A DNA stretch of 64,000 bases from Isoptericola sp. BMS4 (GTDB lineage: Bacteria; Actinomycetota; Actinomycetes; Actinomycetales; Cellulomonadaceae): the NCBI RefSeq assembly GCF_011634835.1, contig NZ_SIRP01000001.1:1-64000 (forward strand), written 5' to 3'. The position numbers were made by a program, and so were the translations under genes. Under the pieces are notes generated by a model. The model had not been told where the DNA came from and made no database searches. It worked only from the letters and a program-made list of their open reading frames with translations. Positions 33,181 to 42,612 of the stretch are shown here, one piece after another (position 1 is the first letter of the stretch; the number at the start of each line of letters is the position of its first letter).

Positions 33181-35547
33181 GTGCCGGAAACCCAGGTCGC
33201 CGGCGACCCGTCCGACCAGCGGGACGGTCGGAGCGCCGGAGAGTCCGTCGCCGACGAGGTGTTCGACCGCATCGCGCGGCTCGCGCACCGCCACCTCGAC
33301 GTGCCCGCGGCCGCCATCGTCATGCTCTCCCCCGACGGGAGCGAGAAGATGCTCCCCGGCGCGGTCGGCTTCCCGGCGGAGGCCCAGCGGCGGCGGCTGA
33401 TCGACCTCGAGAAGCCCCTGACGGCGATGGTCGCGCGCTCCCGCGCGCCGCTCGTGGTGCACGACGCCGACGACGACCCGCGCGTCGACGGCCGGCACCG
33501 CATCGGCGACCTCCTGGCGGCGGCGTACGCCGGCTACCCGGTCGAGGACGCGCGCGGGCACGTCGTCGGGGCCCTGTGGGCGGTGGCGTCCGAGCCGCGC
33601 ACCTGGACCGACTCGGACCTGGACACGCTCGCCGACCTGGCCGCCGCCTGCTCCGGGGAGCTGCGCCTGCGCGCCGAGCGGGAGCGGGCCCGACTCGCGG
33701 AGCAGGTCGCCTTCCGGGCGCACCGGCGCTCCCGGTTCCTGCTCGGGCTGAGCGAGCGCTTCGCGCGCGTCACGACGCTGGACGAGGTCGAGGACGCGAT
33801 CGCCCACGTCGTCGGCACGGGCACGGGAGCACGGTGGGTGTCGCTCGCCCTCGTGGACGCCGACCGCCGGCACCTCACCTTCGTCACGGTCGGGCACCAG
33901 GAGCCCGGCACCCCGCAGCTGCGCAGCACGCGCCTGGACGAGCCGCGCCCCGACACGCACGTGGTGCACAGCCACCTGCCGCTGCGCTTCCGGGACCACG
34001 CGGAGATGGTCGCCGCCTACCCCCAGATGGAGCCGGTCGGCTCGGTGTCGGACGGCGCCCGCTCGTTCCTGCCGGTGTCGTCGAACGGGACCGTCATCGG
34101 CGTGATCGCGTGCGTCTGGGCGACCGTGCGCGAGCACGACGCCGAGACCGCGGCGCTGGAGTCGACGATCAGCCGGTACGTGGCGCTCGCCCTGGAGCGG
34201 GTGGCGCTGCTCGAGGCCCGCCGCCGCGTCGCGACGACGCTGCAGGAGTCGCTGCTGACCGAGCCCCCGGCGGTCGCCCACCTCGACATCGCCACGACGT
34301 ACGCGACGGCGGCCCGCACGGACCAGGTCGGCGGCGACTGGTACGACGCGGTGGTCCGCGACGACGGGACCGCGCTCGTGATGATCGGCGACGTCGCCGG
34401 CCACGACGTGCACGCTGCCGCCCAGATGGGTCAGCTGCGCTCGATGCTGCGCGCCCTCGCATGGAGCCACGACGAGTCGCCCGCCGACCTGCTCGGCCGG
34501 CTGGACAAGGCGAACGCGCGCCTGGGCCCCCGGGCGATGGCGACCGCGGTCGTCGCCCGGCTGGACCGCGACCCCCCGCCGTCGACGGCCTCGGGGCCGG
34601 TGCCCACCGTGGAGGAGGCGGCCGCCCCGTCCCACGAGCGCGCCTACACGGCCACCTGGTCGTCGGCAGGGCACCCGCCGCCGATGATCCTGCGCCGCGA
34701 CGGGTCGGTGGAGCGCCTCGACGGCACGCCGGACCTGCTGCTGGGCGTCGTGCCCTCGGCTCCGCGCGCGGACCGCACGGCCCGGCTGCTCCCGGGCGAC
34801 ACGCTGGTGCTGTACACCGACGGCCTCGTGGAACGGCGCGGGGTGCCGAGCGACGAGCGCCTCGCCGAGCTGGAGCGGGTGCTGGCGGGCACGAGGGGCG
34901 AGGCGACGTCGGCGGTGCCGCGCGCGCTGGTCCGCGGCCTGGTCGGGAACGCCCAGCGCGACGACGTCGCCGTGCTCGCGCTGCGGGTGCGGGTGCCCGC
35001 GCCGTCGGGGCCGCCGTCGTCCGCGGGTCCGGCGCGCGCCGAGCGGCGGGTGCAGGGCGACGATCTCAGCGACCTGGGCCCGGCGCGGCGGTGGGTCGAC
35101 GACGTGCTGGAGTCGTGCGGCGTGGACGACGAGCTGCGCCGCACCGCGATGCTGCTCACCAGCGAGGTGCTGACGAACGCGCTGGAGCACGGCGAGGCGC
35201 CGATCACCGCGACGGTCGAGGTGGACGACCGGCACCTGCGGGTCGCGGTGCGCGACGGCAGCACGGCCGAGCCGGAGCTCCAGGAGCCCACCCCGCACGA
35301 CCTGTCGGGCCGCGGCGTGCTGTTCCTGGACAGGCTCGCGGCGCGCTGGGGTGTGGAGCGCCACGACGGGTCGGACGCGGTGGGCCGCCACTCGGGCGTC
35401 GTCGAGGGCAAGACGGTGTGGTTCGAAATCGAGCGCAGCGCGCGGCCCTTGACCGGCGCCGTGCCGCGCGTGCGGCAGGCCCCGCAGACGCCACCGACGG
35501 GCGCCGTGCCGCTGGTCGAACGGGTGCTGGACGAGAACTCTTCCTGA
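33181..35547 (+). CDS. GAF-SpoIIE phosphatase-HATPase regulator
   Basis: A 788-residue signalling protein. Two GAF-type sensor domains occupy roughly 20-165 and 190-345. The PP2C-like SpoIIE phosphatase (about 350-585) has VGGDWYDAVV, MIGDVAGHD and QRDDVAVLALRV metal-binding motifs. A C-terminal anti-sigma-like histidine-kinase ATPase (about 610-725) has the EVLTNALEHG N box. This combination can phosphorylate and dephosphorylate anti-sigma antagonists in partner-switching control. GTG is the start, seven bases after CATACT. An ECF sigma gene follows 38 bases later, but ECF factors are not the usual partners. Confidence 0.9.
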   Translation: MPETQVAGDPSDQRDGRSAGESVADEVFDRIARLAHRHLDVPAAAIVMLSPDGSEKMLPGAVGFPAEAQRRRLIDLEKPLTAMVARSRAPLVVHDADDDPRVDGRHRIGDLLAAAYAGYPVEDARGHVVGALWAVASEPRTWTDSDLDTLADLAAACSGELRLRAERERARLAEQVAFRAHRRSRFLLGLSERFARVTTLDEVEDAIAHVVGTGTGARWVSLALVDADRRHLTFVTVGHQEPGTPQLRSTRLDEPRPDTHVVHSHLPLRFRDHAEMVAAYPQMEPVGSVSDGARSFLPVSSNGTVIGVIACVWATVREHDAETAALESTISRYVALALERVALLEARRRVATTLQESLLTEPPAVAHLDIATTYATAARTDQVGGDWYDAVVRDDGTALVMIGDVAGHDVHAAAQMGQLRSMLRALAWSHDESPADLLGRLDKANARLGPRAMATAVVARLDRDPPPSTASGPVPTVEEAAAPSHERAYTATWSSAGHPPPMILRRDGSVERLDGTPDLLLGVVPSAPRADRTARLLPGDTLVLYTDGLVERRGVPSDERLAELERVLAGTRGEATSAVPRALVRGLVGNAQRDDVAVLALRVRVPAPSGPPSSAGPARAERRVQGDDLSDLGPARRWVDDVLESCGVDDELRRTAMLLTSEVLTNALEHGEAPITATVEVDDRHLRVAVRDGSTAEPELQEPTPHDLSGRGVLFLDRLAARWGVERHDGSDAVGRHSGVVEGKTVWFEIERSARPLTGAVPRVRQAPQTPPTGAVPLVERVLDENSS

Positions 35548-35585
35548 GCCGACGAGTGTCGGGGGCCCGTCGTACGGTGTGAGAC

Positions 35586-36641
35586 GTGACACACACCGCA
35601 CCCGCCGGCGCGCACGTCGACCCGGACGTCGGCGCCCTGCTCGAGCCGTACCGTGGCGAGCTCACGGGCTACTGCTACCGGATGCTCGGCAGCGGCTTCG
35701 AGGCCGACGACGCCGTGCAGGAGACCATGCTGCGCGCGTGGCGCGCCTACGACCGGTTCGAGGGGCGCTCCTCGCTGCGGTCGTGGCTGTACCGGATCGC
35801 CACCAACGTGTGCTTCGACCACCTCGGCTCGTCGAAGCGTCGCGAGCGGCCGATGGGGTTGGGCGGGCCGCAGCCCGCCGAGCAGGAGTACTTCGGCGAC
35901 GTCCTGCCCGAGGAGCGGTGGGTCGAGCCCGTGCCCGACGACGCGGTGCTGCCGCGCGCCGGCGACCCCGCCGACGTCGCCGTCGGTCACGAGTCGATCC
36001 GGCTCGCGTTCGTCGCGGCGCTGCAGCACCTGCCGGCCCGGCAGCGGGCCGTGCTGATCCTGCGTGAGGTGCTGCGCTGGTCGGCGGCGGAGGTCGCCGC
36101 CCTGCTCGACACGACGGTCGCGTCGGTCAACAGCGCGCTGCAGCGCGCCCGCGCCACCCTCGGCAGCAAGGCGCTGCGCCGGGACCCGGACGCCGAGGAC
36201 GGCGACGCCGCGTCGGCGCCCGAGCGGTGGGGCGCCGTCGACGAGGACCTGCTGGCGCGGTACCTCGACGCGTTCGAGCGCTACGACATGGAGGCGCTCG
36301 TCGCGCTGCTGCGCGAGGACGCGGTGCTCAACATGCCGCCGTACACGATGTGGGTGCGCGGCCGCGACGAGGTGGTGCGGTGGATGACGGGGCCCGGCGC
36401 GGGGTGCCGGGGATCGCGCTGCCTGCCGGTGCGGGCCAACGGGTCGATGGCGTACGCGCAGTACCGCGCCGACCCGACCGGCGGCTGGTCCCCCTGGGGT
36501 CTGGCCGTGCTGGAGGACGACGGGCAGGGCCGCATCACCGGCATCACCACGTTCCTCGACACCGCGACCTGGTTCCCCCGCTTCGGGCTGCCCGAGCGCC
36601 TCGACGAGGCCCCCGCCCGGACCGCTGCGCCCGTGGCCTGA
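35586..36641 (+). CDS. ECF sigma factor with C-terminal SnoaL-like domain (SigG/SigJ type)
   Basis: A 351-residue extracytoplasmic-function sigma factor. Region 2 has YCYRMLGSGFEADDAVQETMLRAWRAYDRF, and region 4 has LPARQRAVLILREVLRWSAAEVAALLDTTVASVNSALQRAR. The C-terminal 120 residues form an NTF2/SnoaL-like domain (YLDAFERYDMEALVALLREDAVLNMPPY), which in this subgroup (ECF41/SigG-like) modulates activity instead of a separate anti-sigma factor. GTG lies seven bases after TACGGT (35573-35578), a leaderless start. The neighbouring genes give no clear target. Confidence 0.9.
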   Translation: MTHTAPAGAHVDPDVGALLEPYRGELTGYCYRMLGSGFEADDAVQETMLRAWRAYDRFEGRSSLRSWLYRIATNVCFDHLGSSKRRERPMGLGGPQPAEQEYFGDVLPEERWVEPVPDDAVLPRAGDPADVAVGHESIRLAFVAALQHLPARQRAVLILREVLRWSAAEVAALLDTTVASVNSALQRARATLGSKALRRDPDAEDGDAASAPERWGAVDEDLLARYLDAFERYDMEALVALLREDAVLNMPPYTMWVRGRDEVVRWMTGPGAGCRGSRCLPVRANGSMAYAQYRADPTGGWSPWGLAVLEDDGQGRITGITTFLDTATWFPRFGLPERLDEAPARTAAPVA

Positions 36642-36690
36642 CGCGGCGGGTGCGAGGCCCGCTCCCCGGGCGGGTGAGAGGCTGTGGCCC

Positions 36691-37671
36691 ATGAGCCTCA
36701 TGCTGCTGGACACCGCGTCGCTCTACTTCCGGGCGTTCTACGGTCTGCCGGACTCGCTGCGCTCCCCCGACGGGCGGCCCGTCAACGCGGTGCGCGGGCT
36801 GCTGGACACGATCGCCTTCCTCGTCACGGAGCACGGCCCGGACCGGATGGTCGCCTGCTGGGACGACGACTGGCGCCCCGCGTTCCGGGTGGCGGCGATC
36901 GGCAGCTACAAGGAGCACCGGGTCGCGCGGCTCACCCCCGACGGCGAGCCGGACGTCGAGGAGGTGCCCGAGGGCCTGCAGCCGCAGGTGCCCGTCATCG
37001 TCGACGTGCTCGCCGCGCTCGGGCTGGCCCGCGTGGGCGCGCCCGGCTTCGAGGCGGACGACGTCATCGGCACCCTCACCGCGCGCGAGGTGGCCCGCGG
37101 CATGGCGGCGTCGGCGCCGGTGCCGGGCGCGGCCGGGGCGGCCCTGCCGTCGAGCGTCGACATCGTCACCGGCGACCGCGACCTCTTCCAGCTCGTGGAC
37201 GACGACGCCGGGGTGCGCGTGCTGTACCCGGCGCGCGGGGTCCGGGACCCCGACGTCGTCGACCAGGCCCGGCTGGCAGAGAAGTACGGCGTCCCCACGG
37301 GCGCCGCGTACGCGGACATGTCGATCCTGCGCGGCGACCCGTCCGACGGTCTGCCCGGGGTGGCCGGGATCGGGGAGAAGACGGCCGCCAAGCTCGTCGG
37401 CGCGTTCGGCGACCTCGACGCGGTCCGCGCGGCGGCCGAGTCCGGGGCCCCCGGCCTCACCCCGTCCCAGCGCCGCAGGCTGACCGAGGCCGCCGCCTAC
37501 CTCGACGTCGCGCCCACCGTCGTCCGGGTGGCGCACGACGCGCCCGTGGCGGAGGTCGACGACGCGCTGCCGCGCGAGCCCTCCGACCCCGACGCGCTCG
37601 ACGCCCTCGTCGAGCGGTGGGGCATCCGCTCCAGCGTGGACCGCGTGCTCACCGCCCTCGCCGCGCGGTAG
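36691..37671 (+). CDS. 5'-3' exonuclease (FEN/PolI N-domain type)
   Basis: A 326-residue standalone flap/exonuclease of the DNA polymerase I N-terminal type. Metal-binding motifs are LLDTASLYFRAFYG, GFEADDVIG and TGDRDLFQLV; the helix-hairpin DNA-binding part is DGLPGVAGIGEKTAAKLV. No polymerase domain is attached, so it would act in removing flaps or RNA primers or in repair, possibly beside a separate PolI. A stretch of Ala/Pro residues near 140-150 (ASAPVPGAAGAALP) is an insertion between conserved motifs. It converges with the VOC gene. Confidence 0.92.
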   Translation: MSLMLLDTASLYFRAFYGLPDSLRSPDGRPVNAVRGLLDTIAFLVTEHGPDRMVACWDDDWRPAFRVAAIGSYKEHRVARLTPDGEPDVEEVPEGLQPQVPVIVDVLAALGLARVGAPGFEADDVIGTLTAREVARGMAASAPVPGAAGAALPSSVDIVTGDRDLFQLVDDDAGVRVLYPARGVRDPDVVDQARLAEKYGVPTGAAYADMSILRGDPSDGLPGVAGIGEKTAAKLVGAFGDLDAVRAAAESGAPGLTPSQRRRLTEAAAYLDVAPTVVRVAHDAPVAEVDDALPREPSDPDALDALVERWGIRSSVDRVLTALAAR

Positions 37672-37679
37672 CGGAGGGG

Positions 37680-38360
37680 TCAGCGCCTGAAGACGCAGAA
37701 CTCGTTGCCCTCGGGGTCGGCCATGACGGTCCAGCCGATCTCGTCGTCCTGGGCGCGGAGCACGGTGGCGCCGCGGGCGACGAGGTCGTCGAGGGTGACG
37801 CCGTCGTTCAGCGTGACGTCCCAGTGCACGCGGTTCTTCACCGTCTTCGGCTCGGGCACCGGCACGAAGTCGAAGGACTCGAACGACTCCGACGGCACGC
37901 CCGCGCTCTCGTCCAGCCAGGAGTACTCGCCGTCGGTGCTGAGCACCCCGCCCAGCAGCCCGTGCCAGAACTCTCCGAGGACGCGGTGGTCCGCGCACGC
38001 GACGACGACGTCCTTGAGGCGGTAGGCCGGCGCGTCGTCGTAGGTGAACACGCAGGACTCACCGCCGTCCGGGTCGGCGAAGGTGGTCCACGGGAAACGC
38101 CCCGTCTCGGACACCTGCGGGACACCCGCGAAGTCGTCGAGCGACCTCGCGCGCACGTCGAGGTGCACCCGGTGCTTGACCGTCTTCGGCTCGGGCACGG
38201 TGTTGATCCACACCGTCTGCTCGGGCCGGTCGCCGCGCAGCACGACGTCCCCGTCGTCCAGCGCCTCGGCGCGCAGCCCGAGCGTGCGCGCCCAGAACTC
38301 TCCCATCGCTGCGGCGTCGGTGGCGTCGATGCACAGGTCCTTGAACGTCACGAGGCTCAT
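37680..38360 (-). CDS. Tandem VOC-domain protein (glyoxalase/bleomycin-resistance fold)
   Basis: A 226-residue protein made of two VOC half-domains, each with the repeated phrase PEPKTVK(H/N)RVH(L/W)DV, at about 60-75 and 165-180. The fold binds a metal in glyoxalases or a small ligand in resistance proteins; metal ligands are uncertain here. The ATG at 38360 follows TAGGGT by seven bases, so a leaderless start is likely and I prefer it to a GTG three codons earlier. A family A palindrome lies 20 bases upstream of the start. Function is unknown. Confidence 0.86.
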   Translation of the reverse strand: MSLVTFKDLCIDATDAAAMGEFWARTLGLRAEALDDGDVVLRGDRPEQTVWINTVPEPKTVKHRVHLDVRARSLDDFAGVPQVSETGRFPWTTFADPDGGESCVFTYDDAPAYRLKDVVVACADHRVLGEFWHGLLGGVLSTDGEYSWLDESAGVPSESFESFDFVPVPEPKTVKNRVHWDVTLNDGVTLDDLVARGATVLRAQDDEIGWTVMADPEGNEFCVFRR

Positions 38361-38379
38361 CCGCCCCACCCTAGAGCGC

Positions 38380-38435
38380 TGTGGGCGTGAGATCCGCAGT
38401 ATTTCCGGCGGAATACCGCAGATCTCACGCCCACA
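38380..38435. repeat. Palindromic element A, copy A2
   Basis: A 56-bp inverted repeat with arms TGTGGGCGTGAGATC-N-GC-N-GTATT and a few mismatches. The outer TGTGGGCG ends match A1 and A3, but the inner arms differ (TGAGATC instead of GAGTTTGGCG), a sub-type. It starts 13 bases after the glycosyltransferase stop. Confidence 0.78.
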
Positions 38436-38447
38436 ACAGCAGGGGTG

Positions 38448-39620
38448 TCAGCCGAGCAGCTCCTCGACGACGTCGGCGGCGCGCCGCGTGCCGCCCTCCG
38501 CGCGCGAGGCGGCCTGCAGCTCGGTGGAGCGGCGCGCGACCTCCGGGTCGGCGGTGAGCTCGAGCAGCGCCGCCCGCAGCGCCTCCGCGGTGGCGTCGTC
38601 GGTGTCGAGGCGGCGGGCGACACCGAGCTCGACGAGCCGGTCCGCGTTCATGAACTGGTCGACCGCCTGCGGGACGGCGATCATCGGGACGCCGGCGAGC
38701 AGTCCCTCGCTGCTACCGCCCATCCCCGCGTGCGTCACGAACGCGTCCGCCTGCTCGAGGATCGCGCGCTGCGGCACCCAGGAGTGCGCCTCGACGTTCG
38801 AGGGGAGCTCGCCGAGCTCCGCCAGGTCGACGTACTTCCCGATCTGCAGCACGACGTGCCAGCCGGGCAGGTCGCCGAACGCAGCCAGGCACCGGCGGTA
38901 GAACTCCGGCTGCCGGGTGTACGCCGAGCCGAGCGAGACCAGGAGCACGCGCTCCGCGCCGGCCGGCCGGGACCACTCGTCGAGGTCCGCCCGGGGGTCG
39001 AAGCACGGGCCGACGAACGTGCACCGGTCCGTGTCGACACGGTCCGCCTCCGGCTGCATCGCGCGCGGGATCATCGCCAGGACCCGCTCCGGAGCTCCCG
39101 GGAACGCGTCCATGTCGGTGGTCGTGGCCCCGCTGCCGGCCAGCCAGCGGGTGAACTTCTCGCGGTACGCGTCGGCCCCGGGCAGCTGCCACAGCGGCGC
39201 CGCCACCTCCTGGTCGTAGCCCTCCCAGGCCACGAAGGTCGGGGACAGCTGCAGCACGGGCCGGTCCTGCGACTCGCCCAGGGCCCGCGCGGAGTACCCG
39301 CCGATGTCGTACAGGTAGACGTCGGCCGGGTCGTCGTCGTAGAAGGCGCGCAGCTGCGGCAACGCCTGGATCTGGTCGTCGAGGAACGTCTCCATGGCGC
39401 CGATCGGGTCCTCGGGCCAGTCGTTGTCGGCGACCGGCAGCGTGGAGGTGACGGGGACGAGCTCGGCACCGGTGGCCTTGATCAGGTCTGTCACCTGCGG
39501 GTCGTTCGCGTACGTGACCCGGTGCCCCCGTGCGACGAGCTCGCGGACGATCTCCAGGCTGGGCAGGACGTGGCTGACGGCGGGGATGCCGACCATCGCG
39601 ACGTGGGCGGGGCGAGGCAT
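38448..39620 (-). CDS. MGT-type glycosyltransferase (GT1 family)
   Basis: A 390-residue GT-B glycosyltransferase. The N-terminal acceptor half begins MVGIPAVSHVLPSLEIVRELVARGHRV. The C-terminal half has the nucleotide-sugar site HAGMGGSSEGLLAGVPMIAVPQAVDQFMNADRL, a strong GT1/macrolide-glycosyltransferase signature. It likely adds a sugar to a small hydrophobic molecule, perhaps inactivating an antibiotic. The ATG at 39620 has GGAGTGA eight bases upstream. It stands alone, bounded by palindromic elements A2 and A3. No biosynthetic cluster is visible around it, so detoxification is more likely than production; this is inference. Confidence 0.88.
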   Translation of the reverse strand: MPRPAHVAMVGIPAVSHVLPSLEIVRELVARGHRVTYANDPQVTDLIKATGAELVPVTSTLPVADNDWPEDPIGAMETFLDDQIQALPQLRAFYDDDPADVYLYDIGGYSARALGESQDRPVLQLSPTFVAWEGYDQEVAAPLWQLPGADAYREKFTRWLAGSGATTTDMDAFPGAPERVLAMIPRAMQPEADRVDTDRCTFVGPCFDPRADLDEWSRPAGAERVLLVSLGSAYTRQPEFYRRCLAAFGDLPGWHVVLQIGKYVDLAELGELPSNVEAHSWVPQRAILEQADAFVTHAGMGGSSEGLLAGVPMIAVPQAVDQFMNADRLVELGVARRLDTDDATAEALRAALLELTADPEVARRSTELQAASRAEGGTRRAADVVEELLG

Positions 39621-39715
39621 GCGGGATCACTCCAGAGCGGTCGGGGTCGGCGTCGGCCCCATCCTTTCCGCAGCCCGACCGCCGTGGCCAGCGCATTTGC
39701 TGTCCGTCCGAGAGC

Positions 39716-39775
39716 GTTGTGGGCGCGAGTTTGGCGCTATTTCCTCCGAAATAGCGCCAAACTCGCGCCCACAAC
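39716..39775. repeat. Palindromic element A, copy A3
   Basis: A 60-bp inverted repeat with perfect 28-bp arms (GTTGTGGGCGCGAGTTTGGC...) and a CCTCCG-like centre. Its right arm matches that of A1 closely. It begins 18 bases after the PEP carboxylase stop and lies about 95 bases upstream of the glycosyltransferase start. Confidence 0.9.
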
Positions 39776-39792
39776 ACTGCTGGGCCGGGGTG

Positions 39793-42519
39793 TCAGCCGG
39801 TGTTCTGCAGGCCCGCGGAGACGCCGTTCACGGTGAGCAGCAGCAGGTGGCGCCAGCGGTCCTTGTACCCGCCGTCGACCCACGTGCCGGAGTCGGTGGT
39901 GATGCCCTCGCTGGCGCCCTCGGTACGCAGCGCGCGCAGCGCCCGCACCTGCAGCAGGGACAGGGCGTCCACGTACGGCGAGCGGAGCTGCACGGCCCGG
40001 CCGAGGACCCGGCGGTTCGCCAGCGGCCACTCGTTGCCCGTCACGCGCAGCACCCACTCGCGGGTGAGGCGCAGCTCCTCGAGCACCATGTCCGCGAGGT
40101 CGTCGCGGTCGCCGAGCGCGAGGTACTGCGCGGCGATGCCCTCGTCCGTCTTGGCGAGCGCCATCTCGACGTTGTCCAGCAGCGTGGTGAACAGCGGCCA
40201 CTCGCGGTACGCGGCACGCAGCTCGTCGAGGCCGCCCTCGCGCACGCCGTGCTCCCGCAGCGCGGTGCCGAGGCCGAACCAGCCGGCCAGGTTGATGCGC
40301 GCCTGCGACCAGGAGAACACCCACGGGATGGCGCGCAGGTCGTCGAGGGAGTTGACCGACAGGCCGCGCTTGGCGGGCCGGGAGCCGATCGGCAGGAGCC
40401 CGACCTCCTCCAGCGGCGTCACCTGGGCGAACCACTGCGGGAAGCCCTCGGACTTCACGAGCCCGTGGAACCGGGCGCGCGACGACGCGTCGAGCGACGA
40501 CGCGAGCGGCTCGAACCGGCGGGTGGCCTCCGCGTTCCGCTTCTCCACCGTGGGGGCCGACGCCAGCAGCGTGGCCGCGGCGACCTGCTCGATGTGCCGC
40601 GCCGCGATGGTCGGGTCACCGTAGCGAGCCAGGATCACCTCGCCCTGCTCGGTGAGCTTGAACCGGCCGTCCACGGAGTGCGGCGGCTGCGCGAGCACCG
40701 CGCGGTTCGCGGGGCCGCCGCCGCGGCCGAGGGCGCCGCCGCGGCCGTGGAACAGCGTCAGGGTGATGTCGTGCCGCTCCGCCCACTGCGCGATGCGCTC
40801 CTGCGCGGAGTGCAGCGCGAGCGTCGCCGCGACCGGTCCGACGTCCTTCGAGGAGTCCGAGTAGCCGAGCATGACCTCGACGCGGCGGTCGTTCTCGGCG
40901 AGCCGGCGCTGCACCTGCGGGAACTCCAGCGCGGCCTCGAGGATGTCGACCGAGTTCTCCAGGTCGTCGAAGGTCTCGAAGAGCGGGATCGCGTCGACGA
41001 CGGGCGCGTCGTCGGTGCCGTCGAACGCGAGCTCGGCGAGCCGGTAGACGGCCTCGAGGTGCTCGGGCGCCTGCGTGAACGACACGATGTACCGGCGGGC
41101 GGCACGCTGGCCGAACCGCTTCTGCACGGCGCCGAGGGCGCGGTAGGTGTCGAGCACCTCGCGCGTGCGGTCCGACAGGTCGCCGTGCACGCCCTTCTCC
41201 GCGATCTCGTCGAGCGCCGCGGCATGCACCTGCGAGTGCTGCCGGACCTCGAGCTCGGCCAGGTGGAACCCGAAGGTCTGCACCTGCCACACGAGACGCT
41301 GCAGGTCGCCGTACGCGGCGCGCGGCGCCCCGGCCTCCTCGAGGGAGGCCTGCACGACCCGCAGGTCGGCGACGAGCTCCTCCGGGACGGCGTAGGCCAG
41401 GTCGGCGTCCCGGCGGCGGGTCGCGGCGACACGGCCCGCGATCGCGAGGACGGCGGCCCGGTGGGGCTCGTTCGGCGAGTCCGCCGAGGCCTGCGTCGTG
41501 AGGTCGTCGGACAGCTGGCGCATCCGCTGCCACAGCGCCTTGAGGTCCGCGGACGCGGGAGTGCCGTCGTCGTCGAGGGTGAGCTGACGGCCGGTCTCGC
41601 GGGCGGCGGCCTCGAGCGCGGTGAGGGCGTGCTCGGCGGCCAGGGTCGCGGCCTGGCGGGTGACCTCGGCGGTGACGTTCGGGTTGCCGTCCCGGTCGCC
41701 GCCGATCCACGTGCCGAGGTACACGAACGGGCGCGCGACGGGCGCGGTGTGCCCGGCGTCGCCGTCGAGCAGCCAGTCGTCCAGGCGCCGGTACACCTCG
41801 GGGAACGTGCGGAACATCGTGGCGTCGAAGACGCCCATCGCCGTCTTCACCTCGTCGATGACGGACGGCTTCTTCTCGCGGATCGGCGACGTGCGCCACA
41901 TGGTGTCGATCTCGGCGAGCAGGCGGCGCTCGTTCTCCGCGAGGGTGGTGCCGCCCGGGCGCAGGATGTCACGCTCGGCCAGCAGGCCGGAGATGCGGCG
42001 GACGGCGCCGGAGACGGCGCGGCGGCGCGCCTCGGTCGGGTGCGCGGTCAGGACGGGACGGAACTCGAGCTCGCCGAGGCGGCGCAGCGCCTCGTCCCGG
42101 CCGACCTCCTCCGCGAGCTGCGTGAAGGCCTGCGGCAGCGAGTCGTCGACGTCGCCCGCGGCGCGCTCGGACTCGCGGGCCCGCAGCGAGCGCACGCGGT
42201 GGTACTCCTCCGCGAGGTTCGCCAGGTGGAAGTAGCACGTGAAGGCCCGCGCGACCTGCTCGGCGCGCTCCAGCGGGAAGGCGGCGACGACGTCGGCGGC
42301 CTCGGCCAGCGCCGCACCCCCGTCGTCCGCCCCGTAGGCGCGGATGGTCAGCTCGCGCAGCCTCTCGACGTCGTCGAGGAGACTCTGCCCTCCTGCCTCG
42401 CGCAGGACGGTGCCCAGCATGCCTCCGAGCAGCCGGATGTCCTCGCGCAGCTGGTCGGGCATCTCGTGCCGTGCGACCACGCGTTCGATCGAGCCGGTGG
42501 ATCCCAGGTTCTCGCTCAC
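39793..42519 (-). CDS. ppc: Phosphoenolpyruvate carboxylase
   Basis: A 908-residue enzyme that makes oxaloacetate from PEP and bicarbonate, refilling the citric acid cycle. Hallmarks are VLTAHPTEARRRAVSG (catalytic His, near 165), the active-site glycine loop FHGRGGALGRGGGP, GYSDSSKDVG and a C-terminal NTG ending. The length matches the bacterial family. GTG is the start; TACCCT lies eight bases upstream, so a leaderless mRNA is possible. It is monocistronic, and a near-perfect palindrome follows the stop. Confidence 0.97.
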   Translation of the reverse strand: MSENLGSTGSIERVVARHEMPDQLREDIRLLGGMLGTVLREAGGQSLLDDVERLRELTIRAYGADDGGAALAEAADVVAAFPLERAEQVARAFTCYFHLANLAEEYHRVRSLRARESERAAGDVDDSLPQAFTQLAEEVGRDEALRRLGELEFRPVLTAHPTEARRRAVSGAVRRISGLLAERDILRPGGTTLAENERRLLAEIDTMWRTSPIREKKPSVIDEVKTAMGVFDATMFRTFPEVYRRLDDWLLDGDAGHTAPVARPFVYLGTWIGGDRDGNPNVTAEVTRQAATLAAEHALTALEAAARETGRQLTLDDDGTPASADLKALWQRMRQLSDDLTTQASADSPNEPHRAAVLAIAGRVAATRRRDADLAYAVPEELVADLRVVQASLEEAGAPRAAYGDLQRLVWQVQTFGFHLAELEVRQHSQVHAAALDEIAEKGVHGDLSDRTREVLDTYRALGAVQKRFGQRAARRYIVSFTQAPEHLEAVYRLAELAFDGTDDAPVVDAIPLFETFDDLENSVDILEAALEFPQVQRRLAENDRRVEVMLGYSDSSKDVGPVAATLALHSAQERIAQWAERHDITLTLFHGRGGALGRGGGPANRAVLAQPPHSVDGRFKLTEQGEVILARYGDPTIAARHIEQVAAATLLASAPTVEKRNAEATRRFEPLASSLDASSRARFHGLVKSEGFPQWFAQVTPLEEVGLLPIGSRPAKRGLSVNSLDDLRAIPWVFSWSQARINLAGWFGLGTALREHGVREGGLDELRAAYREWPLFTTLLDNVEMALAKTDEGIAAQYLALGDRDDLADMVLEELRLTREWVLRVTGNEWPLANRRVLGRAVQLRSPYVDALSLLQVRALRALRTEGASEGITTDSGTWVDGGYKDRWRHLLLLTVNGVSAGLQNTG

Positions 42520-42612
42520 GGGACTAGAGGGTAAGCGGAACTGCCCTTGAACCGTGCATTGCGTCCGGACAGTGGTCGCCGGAACGGCGACGGTGCTGGT
42601 CGACGGCGTTCC

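Noticed and set aside
38448-39620. Part of a natural-product cluster (glycosyltransferase)
   Set aside because: Neighbours are PEP carboxylase and a VOC protein; no synthase or tailoring genes are nearby.
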